Shown: positions 1-9,600 of the stretch, one piece after another | Layout of the letters: every line of letters starts with the position of its first letter | Numbering within the stretch: the first letter of the stretch is position 1 | NCBI GenBank assembly: GCA_052035735.1 | Contig: JBPOHI010000150.1 | Span: 16,045-80,044, forward strand | Source of the DNA: JAGPDF01 sp052035735 | GTDB taxonomy: Bacteria > Acidobacteriota > Thermoanaerobaculia > Multivoradales > JAGPDF01 | Length of the DNA stretch: 64,000 nt | Direction: 5' to 3' | The notes under the pieces: model-generated | Database searches by the model: none | What the model was told of the DNA's origin: nothing | Seen by the model: the letters and a program-made list of their open reading frames with translations, nothing else | Position numbers and translations under genes: made by a program

Positions 1-480
1 CCAGTCATCGCCATTGAGATCGAAACGCCAACCAATGATCCCTCCCGGATGTAAGATCAGCAACCCCTCCTTGGGAAGTGACTTGGATTCGTATCTTCCG
101 TGGGTCGCTTCATCAGACATCTGGAGCGGTGTCGACCCTTCCGGAGTCGACACCTCGAATGCGACCAAGGTGGGGGGGCTGTTTGGCGTTCGAAATGGTC
201 TTATGAAGCGAGGAACCGCGATTGCTCCGCCTTCGCGGCCCGAGACAAGGTACACGTCGCAAATCAAGCTCTCTGTAGCGCGGACTGTGCTGCTCATACA
301 ACTGAGGCGCGCTTCTAGCGTTCCTGCACGCAGAATCTGTGGCGTGGGTTCTGTGGAGGCCAGCTCGGTTGAGGAACATCCAAGTGCCGCGAGAATCAGG
401 AAGCTCCGCGCCAAGCGCTGGGCCAAACTCCTCGCGTAACAAACCCACGACCCGAGGGTACCCGGTTTGCCCTCTCTCAT
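1..480 (-). CDS. Lipoprotein, candidate partner/immunity protein of the Rhs tip (partial, runs off left edge)
   Basis: An open frame of 160 codons reads from ATG at 480 to the window edge without a stop. The N-terminus has basic residues, then a hydrophobic stretch and a lipobox-like LAALGC-SS, so a lipid-anchored envelope protein is likely. The mature part seen so far matches no family I recognise; it is beta-rich and contains two Cys. Its ATG overlaps the stop codon of the upstream Rhs gene (ATGA at 477-480), which implies translational coupling. A small gene directly behind an Rhs toxin tip is usually the cognate immunity protein, and a lipoprotein form would suit a toxin acting in the periplasm. 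That role is inferred from position only. Base composition is lower in GC than the bulk of the window (31/60 GC at 61-120, counted by hand). Confidence 0.6.
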   Translation of the reverse strand, partial: MREGKPGTLGSWVCYARSLAQRLARSFLILAALGCSSTELASTEPTPQILRAGTLEARLSCMSSTVRATESLICDVYLVSGREGGAIAVPRFIRPFRTPNSPPTLVAFEVSTPEGSTPLQMSDEATHGRYESKSLPKEGLLILHPGGIIGWRFDLNGDDW

Positions 481-1700
481 GGCGTGCAGCCGTAGTCGCC
501 ATTGCTGTTGCATTTTCGTTCCAGGTCGTAGGCGTTGTTGTCGTTGGCATAGTCACTGGTTCCAAGAGCGTTGTGGCTGGCCTCATGAAGGATCGTCCCC
601 GCAAGGCACTTGCACGGCCCTCCTGGCGGTGAGGGCGGCAGGCCAGGCGGAGTGTCAAAGGCGAGAGCGATCGAGAACCCGTCCTTTTGCCCCTGGGCGT
701 TGTAGACACTTCCACAGTCGCCGGGGCTCATTCTGTGAAACGCCAGGGCGAAGTCGTTGTTGTCGGCGCAGTAGTACGTGCTGTCATCGATGTTCTTCTT
801 GAGATTTCCTCCATCGCTTTGGCAGAGTCCACATGGGTTTCGCGGATTGTCGATGCTCTGCTTCGCTCTGTTGATCGCGCCGCCGATCACTGATGCCTGA
901 GCTTTCGTGCAGCCAATGGTTGTCCACAGGCCAAGCCGATCGATGAAGGAAATGGGGTTTCCGGCGGCATAGGCGTAAAGCAGGTTCGGCCCTCTACGAC
1001 TAGAACCTCCTACGCCAAGCGGGTCGGCGCTGGCATATCGCCCGGTTCCCGTTTCATACCAGCGGTTGACGTTGTAGTAGAGGCTCGCGTTGGGCTGCTG
1101 GAAGATGTCGACGGTCTGGCCGGGGAAGATGTGGTCGGCGCCGAGGTTGTTGAGGTTGCCGGCGTAGTCGACGCCGAAGGGGTCGAAGCCGGCGTTCGAG
1201 GTGGGGGCGTTCGTCCAGGCGACGGGCGTACCCAGATGATCGACCACGAACGTCTCGATGGGAGAACTGTGGCTCAGCGCATTCGTCCGCCACAGGGCCA
1301 CAGGCATGCCAGCGAAGGAGAAGTACCAGTAGTCCTCGATCTCGAGCGGGCCCGGGAGCTGGATCGTCGAGCGATTCATGAGGACCCCCGAAGTCGAGAA
1401 GGTGAAGTGAGACTCCTTCCGGAACTTGCTCGGCGGGAACATCGTCGAGCTCAAGAGGCCTCGACCGTCGTAAGTGGCCGACATCGTCGTTGCGCCGGTC
1501 TGCGTCCAGTCCGACATGCGGTGGGCATCGTCCACGATGTAGGTGGTCGTCGCCCCGCCCAGAACCGCGCCCGTTCCGTCGCCGGATGCGTTGTAGCTGT
1601 ACGTCTTCGTACCTCCCCCGCCGCCGAACCATCCGAACGAGCTGCCAAGTGTCGCGTTGGCCGACCCGAGTATAGACGTGCTCTTCCCACGCCGCCGCAC
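477..1700 (-). CDS. C-terminal part of an Rhs/YD-repeat protein with HExxH toxin-like tip (5'-truncated)
   Basis: The translated product contains YD-repeat-like segments (TYSYNASGDGT, ATYDGRGLL) and then the Rhs-associated core signature: NRWYETGTGRYASADPLG, NLLYAYAAGNPISFIDRLG. After the core comes a variable tip of about 150 residues rich in Cys, with a zincin motif HEASHNALG near 563-587 and a following acidic stretch. Rhs proteins normally deliver such tips as polymorphic toxins, so a metallopeptidase effector is the likely role. Full Rhs genes run several kilobases; here only the last ~400 codons exist and recognisable sequence stops at the 3' end of the upstream glycosyltransferase gene. 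The frame stays open further upstream, but that part is only the shadow of the glycosyltransferase. GTG at 1700 is the first plausible start and is uncertain. It is either a silent remnant or an orphan tip cassette. Confidence 0.65.
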   Translation of the reverse strand: MRRRGKSTSILGSANATLGSSFGWFGGGGGTKTYSYNASGDGTGAVLGGATTTYIVDDAHRMSDWTQTGATTMSATYDGRGLLSSTMFPPSKFRKESHFTFSTSGVLMNRSTIQLPGPLEIEDYWYFSFAGMPVALWRTNALSHSSPIETFVVDHLGTPVAWTNAPTSNAGFDPFGVDYAGNLNNLGADHIFPGQTVDIFQQPNASLYYNVNRWYETGTGRYASADPLGVGGSSRRGPNLLYAYAAGNPISFIDRLGLWTTIGCTKAQASVIGGAINRAKQSIDNPRNPCGLCQSDGGNLKKNIDDSTYYCADNNDFALAFHRMSPGDCGSVYNAQGQKDGFSIALAFDTPPGLPPSPPGGPCKCLAGTILHEASHNALGTSDYANDNNAYDLERKCNSNGDYGCTP

Positions 1701-1714
1701 GGTCCGGTCGAGGA

Positions 1715-3304
1715 CTATTCTGCTGGCAACGGCCGGAAGTGGATGGGCTGGTCGCGGTCGAGGCGGTTGCTGCCGGGGAGGGTGGTGCCGGTGGCTTCGA
1801 AGCGATGGCCGCGGACGGTGCCGGCGACTTCGAGGGCGACGAGGAGCAGGACCAGCGTCGCTGCCAGCGAGCGGCCGCGCGGGCCGCGGAAGAGGCCGCG
1901 CTGGTCTTCGGGCAGGCGTGCGAAGAGCCAGCGACCCAAGCCGACGAGCGCGGTCGCGGCGACGCCCATCCAGAGTGGCAGGAGCAACAGGCCGAGCCGC
2001 GCGTAGCCGAAGAAGAAGGCCACTACGACGAGCGATACTGCAGTCAACAAGAGCGTGAGAACGAGCCAGCGCCTTTGCTGCGCCTCGCCCCTCACCAGCA
2101 ACAGCGCACCGGCGAGGAGCGCCGGCACCCAGAGAGCGAAGGCGGCAGCGCTTTCCGGCACGAACAGATCGACCGGCCGGCGCAGACCCGTCAGGCCGCC
2201 GGGAGCGTTCCATTGCGTCCAGCCGAGCCGGAGAGTGCCGGCGTAGAGCGCCCACTTCTTCCCCACCAGGCGTACGAAGTCGCCCGGGTGCGCGCCGATC
2301 CAGGCTGCCGCCATGCGATTGCCGTGGAGCAGAAATCGCAGGTGCTCGGGATTCGTCAGTTGGAGCTGCGCCGAGTCGCCGCTCGACGCGAGCAACGCGG
2401 CCGAGAAGGAGCCGTCCGCTCCGGCGTGATTGGCAAGCGCCAGGTTGAGCGGCCCGTACATCGTCACCGGCACGAAACGAGGCAAGGCTTCGGCGAGGCC
2501 GCCGGCGAGGCGGCGCTCGGCTTCGCCGAGGCGGATCGCGTTCCGCACCGTCCAGGGGAGAACGACGGCAGCGGCCACTCCTGCGACGGCTACCCAGGGG
2601 AGGAGTCTTCGCCATCTCGCGGCATTGTTGGCGGCTGTCGCGTTCTTCCAGTAAAGGAAGGCACCGAAGCCGACGATGAGCCCGCCCAGCAGGATCCCTT
2701 CCGCGCGGGTAAGTGCCATCGCTCCCCAGACGAGACCAAGTAGGAAGATCCGGGCGCGAGTGAGTTCTCCCTCAGGGCAGCGCACCACGAGCGTGATCGC
2801 GGCGAGGAGCAGAAGCTGGAAGAGACCATCACCGACCGGCGCGACGGCGAGGACGTAAAGGCCGAAGTGGAAGGCGGCGAGGAGCGCGGTGACGATCGCC
2901 ACCGTCCGGCCGAGCGCGGCCGCCGTCGCGAGATAGAGCAACGCCACCGAGCCGCCGCCGACGACGACGGCGAGGATCAGCTTGATCGCGAGGTGAGGAA
3001 CAGCGGCGTTCGCCGCACCGGCGCCGACCAGCGTCTGCAGCCCGGCGAGGAAGAAGGCGAAGCCGGGAGGATGGAACGGGATGCCGCCGTCGTAGAGCTC
3101 ACCGGCGAGAAGCGCCCGGGCGAAGCGAAAAAAGGTCTCCGAGTCCCCCTCGTAGAAGACCGTGTACGGCCACGAGCGGTCGGTGCCGGAGAAGAGGAAC
3201 AGCACCCGCAGCAGGGCCGCGAGCAGACCCAGCACCAGCGCCCAGCGCCCGTCGCTCCAGCCGGCGGCAGCCCGGGCCGGGGAGGAAGAGGGGGGGGTCG
3301 GCAT
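1715..3304 (-). CDS. Polytopic membrane glycosyltransferase (GT-C / ArnT-PMT-like)
   Basis: About 529 residues with roughly ten hydrophobic membrane segments and a charged loop after the first one (YEGDSETFFRFARALL then FHPPGFAFF). That is the layout of GT-C fold lipid-linked sugar transferases such as ArnT/PMT-type family 39 enzymes, where an acidic pair in the first periplasmic loop is catalytic. Such enzymes move a sugar from a polyprenyl-phosphate donor to a lipid or protein on the outer face of the inner membrane. The acceptor cannot be deduced. ATG at 3304 is chosen; GTG at 3334 would add a basic N-terminus (VAKKSR) and is possible, and neither has a clear Shine-Dalgarno sequence. The gene is divergent from the dehydrogenase at 3495 and ends 15 bases before the Rhs fragment. 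Confidence 0.7.
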   Translation of the reverse strand: MPTPPSSSPARAAAGWSDGRWALVLGLLAALLRVLFLFSGTDRSWPYTVFYEGDSETFFRFARALLAGELYDGGIPFHPPGFAFFLAGLQTLVGAGAANAAVPHLAIKLILAVVVGGGSVALLYLATAAALGRTVAIVTALLAAFHFGLYVLAVAPVGDGLFQLLLLAAITLVVRCPEGELTRARIFLLGLVWGAMALTRAEGILLGGLIVGFGAFLYWKNATAANNAARWRRLLPWVAVAGVAAAVVLPWTVRNAIRLGEAERRLAGGLAEALPRFVPVTMYGPLNLALANHAGADGSFSAALLASSGDSAQLQLTNPEHLRFLLHGNRMAAAWIGAHPGDFVRLVGKKWALYAGTLRLGWTQWNAPGGLTGLRRPVDLFVPESAAAFALWVPALLAGALLLVRGEAQQRRWLVLTLLLTAVSLVVVAFFFGYARLGLLLLPLWMGVAATALVGLGRWLFARLPEDQRGLFRGPRGRSLAATLVLLLVALEVAGTVRGHRFEATGTTLPGSNRLDRDQPIHFRPLPAE

Positions 3305-3494
3305 CGGCTTCGCGAGTCGGGACTTTTTCGCCACAGCGGGCGAAGGGTACCAGAGCCACCCCGGCCAGCCGACCCCGGTTCGGTACTTTTCTTGTTCGAG
3401 CTTTTCCTCTCCCGGTGGTTTCCGACAGAATGGCCGGAGCAACAGACCGGCAACTTCTCGGGCCTCCGGCCCCAGCGAGCGAGACGAGGACGAC

Positions 3495-4925
3495 ATGAAG
3501 AAATTCCAGATGTTCATCGGCGGCGAGGCGGTGGCGGCGGCGGACGACAAAACCGAGAAGATCGCCAGTCCGGCGACGGAGGAGGTGCTGGCCGAGGTGC
3601 CAGTCGGTGGCGCCGAGGACGTCGAGCGCGCGGTCGCCGCAGCGCACGACGCCTTCGACAGCTGGTTCGACCGCACCCCTGGCGAGCGCGCCGGGATGCT
3701 CTTGAAGCTCGCCGACCGCATCGAGGCGAATGCCGACGAGCTCGCGCTGCTCGAAGCCGCCAACGTCGGCAAGCCGCACTGGCTGGCGAAGAGCGAGATC
3801 CCGTTCCTGGTCGACAACCTGCGCTTCTTCGCCGGCGCCGCGCGCTGCATGGAGGGCAAGGCCGCCGGCGAGTACCTCGCGGGCTACACCTCGTTCACCC
3901 GCCGCGAACCGGTGGGCGTGGTGGCCTCGATCGCGCCGTGGAACTACCCGCTGATGATGGCGATCTGGAAGATCGGCCCGGCGTTGGCCGCCGGCAACAC
4001 GGTCATCCTCAAACCGTCAGAGCAGACGCCGCTCAGCTCGCTGCGTCTCGCCGAGCTCGCGGCCGATATCTTCCCCGCCGGCGTCTTCAACGTCGTCACC
4101 GGCTACGGCGAGCCGGTGGGCGCCGGCCTCGTCCGCCATCCCAAGGTCGGCATGGTGTCGATCACCGGCGATGTCGGCACCGGCAAGATCGTCGCCCGCA
4201 CCGCCGCCGAGAGCCTGAAGCGCGTCCACCTCGAGTTGGGCGGCAAGGCGCCGGTGGTGGTGTTCGACGACGCCGACCTCGAGCAGGTGGCGGCCGTCTT
4301 GAAGCTCGCGAGCTTCGCCAACAGCGGCCAGGACTGCACCGCCGCGACGCGCATCTACGGCGGGCCCAAGATCTACGACAAGCTCCTCGAGACGATGGCC
4401 GGCGTCGTCGAGTCTGTCACCTGGGGCGACCTCGCCGACGACAACACCTTCATCGGACCGGTGGTCTCGAAGGAGCAGCAGGACCGCGTCGCCGGCTTCG
4501 TCGACCGCTCGGTGGCCACCGGCCATGCCCGCGTCGTCACCGGCGGGAAGCGGGTCCCCGGCAAGGGCTTCTACTACCAGCCGACGCTCATCGCCGATGC
4601 GCGGCAGCAGGACGAGATCGTCCAGCGCGAGGTCTTCGGCCCAGTGGTCACGGTCACGCCGTTCGCCAGCGACGACGAGGCGATCCGCTTCGCCAACGAC
4701 GTCGACTACGGTCTCGCGGCTTCCGTGTGGACGCGCGACGTCGGCCGGGCACTCTCCGCGGCACGCAAGCTCCGCTTCGGCACCGTCTGGATCAACGACC
4801 ACATGCCTCTCGTCTCCGAGATGCCGCACGGCGGCTTCAAGCAGTCGGGCTACGGCAAGGACATGTCGATGTACGCGCTCGAGGACTACACCGTCGTCAA
4901 GCACGTGATGGCCAAGCTCGGCTAG
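3495..4925 (+). CDS. patD: 4-aminobutanal (gamma-aminobutyraldehyde) dehydrogenase, PatD-like
   Basis: A 476-residue NAD(P)-dependent aldehyde dehydrogenase of normal family length. The catalytic Cys281 lies in NSGQDCTAATR and the general-base Glu247 in LELGGK. The QDC context and the C-terminal signature HMPLVSEMPHGGFKQSGYGKD followed by LEDYTVVKHVM closely resemble E. coli PatD (YdcW), which oxidises 4-aminobutanal to 4-aminobutanoate in putrescine catabolism. Betaine aldehyde dehydrogenase is the nearest alternative. The window also encodes PatA-like aminotransferases, GabT, a succinate-semialdehyde dehydrogenase and two polyamine importers, which supports the PatD reading. ATG at 3495 starts the MKKFQMFIGGE segment typical of the family. 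A GAGG lies about eight bases upstream. Confidence 0.85.
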   Translation: MKKFQMFIGGEAVAAADDKTEKIASPATEEVLAEVPVGGAEDVERAVAAAHDAFDSWFDRTPGERAGMLLKLADRIEANADELALLEAANVGKPHWLAKSEIPFLVDNLRFFAGAARCMEGKAAGEYLAGYTSFTRREPVGVVASIAPWNYPLMMAIWKIGPALAAGNTVILKPSEQTPLSSLRLAELAADIFPAGVFNVVTGYGEPVGAGLVRHPKVGMVSITGDVGTGKIVARTAAESLKRVHLELGGKAPVVVFDDADLEQVAAVLKLASFANSGQDCTAATRIYGGPKIYDKLLETMAGVVESVTWGDLADDNTFIGPVVSKEQQDRVAGFVDRSVATGHARVVTGGKRVPGKGFYYQPTLIADARQQDEIVQREVFGPVVTVTPFASDDEAIRFANDVDYGLAASVWTRDVGRALSAARKLRFGTVWINDHMPLVSEMPHGGFKQSGYGKDMSMYALEDYTVVKHVMAKLG

Positions 4926-4978
4926 GAGCCAGATCCTCGTCCTGCGGGGCCGGTGCTCGGGGTCCTGTCCGGCCCGCT

Positions 4979-5024
4979 TCCCATAGGTGCTCGCGCTGAA
5001 GAAGCGCGCTCCGCGCCTATGGGA
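4979..5024. repeat. Inverted repeat between convergent dehydrogenase genes (distal to patD)
   Basis: Arms TCCCATAGG (4979-4987) and CCTATGGGA (5016-5024) are perfect complements. A GC-rich interior holds a second small pairing (CGCGC with GCGCG). It begins 54 bases after the patD stop. It could act as a transcript-end hairpin but lacks a T-run, so a dispersed intergenic repeat is equally possible. Confidence 0.5.
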
Positions 5025-5092
5025 GCCCTCGGTCCGGCCACCCCTCGTCGGCACAGTCCCGAAAGAAGCGCCTTGGCCGCGTTCGACTGGGG

Positions 5093-5169
5093 CGCTCCGG
5101 CGCTCGGGATCCAAAGTGGGCGACCACGCCTCAAATAGGAGCCGACTTTGGATCCCGAGTGCCGGAGTG
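5093..5169. repeat. Long imperfect inverted repeat between convergent genes
   Basis: The left arm around 5094-5120 (containing CTCGGGATCCAAAGT) and the right arm around 5142-5168 (containing ACTTTGGATCCCGAG) are near-complementary over about 27 bases with a loop of about 21. It sits 30 bases past the stop of the succinate-semialdehyde dehydrogenase gene and could fold as a strong hairpin from either strand. It may be a bidirectional terminator or a REP/MITE-like element. No second copy was noticed in this window. Confidence 0.6.
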
Positions 5170-5198
5170 ACCCGACCAACGGCGCGACGCTGGCCGAG

Positions 5199-6563
5199 TT
5201 ACGCGATCCAGACCGTCTTGACGTTGACGAACTCGCGGATGCCGGCGAGCGAGAGCTCGCGGCCGAAGCCGGAGCGCTTGATGCCGCCGAACGGCAGGCG
5301 CGGATCGCTCTTGACCATGCCGTTCAGGAAGACCGACCCCGCCTCGAGCTCGACCGCGAGCCGCGCCTGCTCAGGGGCGTCGTTCGTCCAGGCGGAGGCG
5401 CCGAGGCCGAAGACCCTGTGATTGGCGAGGGCGATCGCGGCGTCGAGGTCGGCGACCCGGAAGAGCGTCGCCACCGGACCGAAGAGCTCGTCGTCCCAGG
5501 CCGGTGAACCGGGCACCGGATCGGCCAGCACCGTCGGCGCATAGAAGTAGCCCGGGCCGGGCAGCGCCTTGCCACCGAGCAGGACCTTCGCCCCCGCCGC
5601 CACCGAGCGCTCCACCTGCTCGGCCAGCTCGTCGCGGATCGGCGCCGTGGCGAGCGGACCGATCTCCGTCGCCGGGTCGATCGGATCGCCCACCACCAGC
5701 GCCCGCATCCCGGCGACGAAGAGCTCGACGAACCGATCGTAGACCGCCTCATGGACGATGAAGCGCTTCGCCGCGATGCACGACTGACCGTTGTTGATCG
5801 TGCGCGCCTTGACCGCCGTCGCTGCCGCCTTCACCAGGTCGGCCGACGGCAGCACGACGAACGGGTCGCTGCCGCCCAACTCGAGCACCGCCTTCTTGAT
5901 CTGTGTGCCGGCGGCCCGGCCGACGGCGACGCCGGCTCCCTCGCTGCCGGTGAGCGTCACCGCCGCGATGCGCGGATCGTCGATCATCTTCCCGACCGCC
6001 GCGCTCCCGACCAGTAGAGTCTGAAAGGCGCCGGGCGGGAAGCCGGCACGTTCGAAGACCTCGGCGATGGCGAGCGCCGACTGCGGCACGTTCGAGGCGT
6101 GCTTGAGGATGCCGACATTCCCGGCCATGAGGGTCGGCGCGGCGAAGCGCAGCACCTGCCAGAACGGGAAGTTCCACGGCATCACCGCCAGCACGCAACC
6201 CAGCGGGTCGTAGCGCACGTAGCTTCGGTGGGCGTCGGTCGCGATCTCCTGCGGCGCCAGAAAGGTCTCGGCGTGCTCGGCGTAGTAGCGGCAGACCGAA
6301 GCGCACTTCTCGACCTCGGCGATCGCCGCGGCGATGGGCTTGCCCATCTCGAGCGTCATGATCTCGCCGAAGCGCCGCTTGTCCTGCTCGAGGATCTCCG
6401 CCGCGCGCAGCATCTTCGTTGCGCGCTCGGCGAACGACGTCCTGCGCCAGGCTCGGAAAGCCGACTCGGCGAGCGCCAGCGCCGCTTCGATCTCGGCCGC
6501 TCCGGCCTCGTCGAAACTGCGAATCAACTTGCCGTCGAAGGGATTGACGGACGCGATGGGCAT
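5199..6563 (-). CDS. sad: NAD(P)-dependent succinate-semialdehyde dehydrogenase, YneI/Sad-like
   Basis: A 454-residue aldehyde dehydrogenase. Catalytic Cys262 is in NNGQSCIAAKR and Glu228 in LELGGSDPF. The blocks ILKHASNVPQSA, LTGSEGAG, KKAVLELGGSDPFVVL and AFGG-type FGGIKRSGFGREL with a VNVKTVWIA end are those of the Sad/YneI subgroup, which oxidises succinate semialdehyde to succinate. This is the last step of the putrescine/GABA route encoded around it. The start ATG at 6563 is preceded by AGGAG at seven bases. It is convergent with the patD-like gene, with the two inverted repeats between them, and divergent from the defence island. Confidence 0.87.
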   Translation of the reverse strand: MPIASVNPFDGKLIRSFDEAGAAEIEAALALAESAFRAWRRTSFAERATKMLRAAEILEQDKRRFGEIMTLEMGKPIAAAIAEVEKCASVCRYYAEHAETFLAPQEIATDAHRSYVRYDPLGCVLAVMPWNFPFWQVLRFAAPTLMAGNVGILKHASNVPQSALAIAEVFERAGFPPGAFQTLLVGSAAVGKMIDDPRIAAVTLTGSEGAGVAVGRAAGTQIKKAVLELGGSDPFVVLPSADLVKAAATAVKARTINNGQSCIAAKRFIVHEAVYDRFVELFVAGMRALVVGDPIDPATEIGPLATAPIRDELAEQVERSVAAGAKVLLGGKALPGPGYFYAPTVLADPVPGSPAWDDELFGPVATLFRVADLDAAIALANHRVFGLGASAWTNDAPEQARLAVELEAGSVFLNGMVKSDPRLPFGGIKRSGFGRELSLAGIREFVNVKTVWIA

Positions 6564-6692
6564 ATCGGGCTCCTGTTGTTCGCTTCGAATCCTATTGCCT
6601 TGGCCCACCTTCCGCCTCCACCCCAAAGAAGCGGGCCTTGTAGCTCGTTCGGGCCGCCTTGCCTGAATTCCGGAGATGGTAGCGTCCCCGAA

Positions 6693-9600
6693 ATGAAGCT
6701 GCTGCCTCCCGCCGGGGCCCCCCGCGTGATCGATCGGATCCGGGAGAGCCTAAAAGGCGCCTGGGGAATGGACGCCGTTTCGCCAGCGCTCTCACTCCAC
6801 GCCTTCGGCGAGCTTCGGTCCGAGTTCGAACACCTTTCTCGGACGCGGTGGCTGCTTTCACGCGATCCGCGCGCCCTGGGCCTTCACGGCGGAGAGGCCG
6901 ACCGCTCATGGCGCAATCGGCTTCAGGATCGCTGGTTAGCGGCGACGCTAGCCGCTTGGTTGCGACGAACTGCCGAGATTCGCACGACCCCTGGTCTGGT
7001 ACCACAGGGGTCGATCGCGACCCTTCGTGATCCAGACTCTCCCGAACAAGTCGTTCTCGGTGCAATCGCGTTCACCACCGAGGGCCTCGGGCTGGTTCCG
7101 GGGAGCCCCTTGCGGCTGATCCAAGCCTCGGAGACGCAGGAGGAGGCAGCGGCGCTCCATGGCTGGTTCGAGGCTCAGTGGTCGACTCTACAATCGGCGG
7201 AAGCTGGGCATGAGACCTTGCTGCAACTCCTCGACGAGCTGGCCAGTCATCGATCCCCCGCTCTTGCATACTCTCTCGTGCTGCATCACCTCTTCGCCCA
7301 GAAGGGCGAGGCTTTGGATGAAGAATCCGTCGTACGCGGCGCAACTGGCATCCGCGACTCGGTGGTCTGGAAGAAGCTCTTCAAGTTCCAGCGTGACGGC
7401 GTCGTCGGAGCGCTCGACAAGCTCGCGCGATTCGGAGGGTGCATCATTGCCGACAGCGTCGGCTTGGGTAAGACCTTCGAAGCGCTGGCCATCATCAAGT
7501 ATCACGAGCTCCGGAACGATCGCGTGCTCGTGCTCGTGCCGAAACGACTGCGGGACAACTGGAGTCTCTACAAGTCGAACGACCGGCGGAACGTTCTCGC
7601 GGCCGATCGCTTCAACTACGACATTCTGAATCACACCGACTTGTCGCGCGACGGCGGTCTCTCGGGCGATATCGACCTCGCGCACGTCAACTGGGGCAAC
7701 TACGACCTGGTGGTGATCGACGAGTCGCACAATTTCCGCAACAAGAAGACGCCCCGCGCGGGGAGCGAAACCCGGTACGACCGCCTGATGCGCCGGATCA
7801 TCCGGGAGGGCGTCAAAACGAAGGTCCTGATGCTCTCTGCCACCCCGGTGAACAACCGCCTTGCGGACCTCCGGAATCAGATCGCTTTCGCGACTGAAGG
7901 GGACGACGGAGCCCTCTCAGCGCACGGCGTTGCCAGCATCAGCGCCACAACGCGCCTCGCTCAGAAGCAGTTCAATCGCTGGCTCGAGCTCTCCGACGCG
8001 GAGCGCGCGCCGGCTCGGCTCGTCGAAATGCTCGGCTTCGACTACTTCACGCTCCTCGACCTGTTGACGATCGCTCGTTCGCGGAAGCACATCGAGCGCT
8101 ATTACGGGACCTCAGAAACCGGGCGCTTCCCGGAGCGACTGAAGCCGATCAACATCAAAGCCGACGTCGACCGGGCCGGGGAGTTCCGCTCGATCCGCGA
8201 GATCAACTCCGAGATCCGGCGCCTCACCCTCGCGGCCTACGCTCCGCTGCGCTACGTCCTGCCCCACAAGCAGGAGGCCTACAACCGGAAGTACAGCACC
8301 GAGGTTTCGGGTGGCGATCGGTTCTTCCGCCAGATCGACCGGGAGGAGAGCCTCATCCACCTTCTGCGCGTGAACGTCCTGAAGCGCATGGAAAGTGCGG
8401 TCTCCTCCTTCGCGCTCACCATCGGCCGCCAACTCGCCGACGTCGTGACGACGCTCGAACGGATCGAAGCCAATCGCGAAGTCGGAGTCGAGAACGAGGA
8501 GTCTCGGGAGATCGAAGAAGTCGAACTCGATGTCGAGGCGATTGACCTCGATGACCCAGCGATTGAGAGCCTGCTCGTCGGTCGGAAGGTCCGTGTGCTC
8601 ATCCAGGACGTCGACTTGGTTCGTTGGCGCCAGGACCTCAGCGAAGACCGCGAGCGGCTGACGCGCCTGCACGACGCGGCGCTCAAGGTCGAAGCCTCGC
8701 GCGATGCCAAGCTGGAGGCGCTTCGCCACGTGATCGCGGCGAAGATCGCCAACCCGATCAATCCGGGGAACCGCAAGGTGGCGGTCTTCACCGCCTTCGC
8801 GGACACCGCCCGGTACCTCTACGACCACCTGGCACCCTGGGCGAAGGCGTCCTTCGGCGTCGAAGCGGCTCTGGTTACAGGAGCCGGTAGAAATCAGACG
8901 ACCCTCACAGGCCTGCGTCGGGACCTGGCATCCATCCTCTCGGCCTTCGCCCCGCGCGCCAAGGAGCGTCCAGCGGAGCTCGCCGGCGAAGGTGAGATCG
9001 ACCTCCTGATCGCTACGGACTGCATCTCGGAGGGCCAGAACCTGCAGGACTGCGACTGGCTGGTGAACTACGACATCCACTGGAATCCTGTACGGATCAT
9101 TCAGCGCTTCGGGAGAATCGACCGCATCGGCTCGCCGAACGATCGCATTCAGCTGGTCAACTTCTGGCCGAACATGGAGCTCGAGGAGTACATCAACCTC
9201 GAGCAGCGGGTCAGCGGCCGGATGGTACTCCTCGACATCTCGGCCACTGGCGAGGAGAACCTGATCGAGGAGCAGTCCGGCAATCCGATGAACGACCTCG
9301 AGTATCGGCGCAAACAGCTCCTCAAGCTCCAGGACGCGGTGATCGATCTCGAGGACCTCTCGACCGGCGTTTCGATCGCCGACTTGACCCTCACGGATCT
9401 ACGGATCGATCTTGCTGAGTATGCGAAGGGGAGCCCGGGTCAGCTCGAGACCCTCCCGCTGGGAACATTTGCCGTGGCCACGACGGACGAGACCGGAATT
9501 GAACCGGGCATTCTCTTTTGCCTTCGTGGGGAGGAGAGCGCCGGAGAGCTCGCCGTGGCCGAGGGCTACCCGCTGGCCCCGCACTACCTCGTCCACGTCG

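Noticed and set aside
113..715. Minus-strand open frame of 200 codons
   Set aside because: Crosses the real Rhs tail and lipoprotein in another frame; composition is Arg/Thr-rich shadow sequence.
1701..2615. Upstream continuation of the Rhs frame (Arg/Pro/Ser-rich)
   Set aside because: It is the out-of-frame shadow of the glycosyltransferase gene; no Rhs features appear before about 1690.
2867..4999. 710-codon plus-strand open frame
   Set aside because: Shadow of the glycosyltransferase (antisense) and patD (other frame); very Arg/Gly-rich without domains.
6099..6692. In-frame N-terminal extension of the SNF2 helicase
   Set aside because: Antisense to the succinate-semialdehyde dehydrogenase gene; the helicase has a normal start at 6693.
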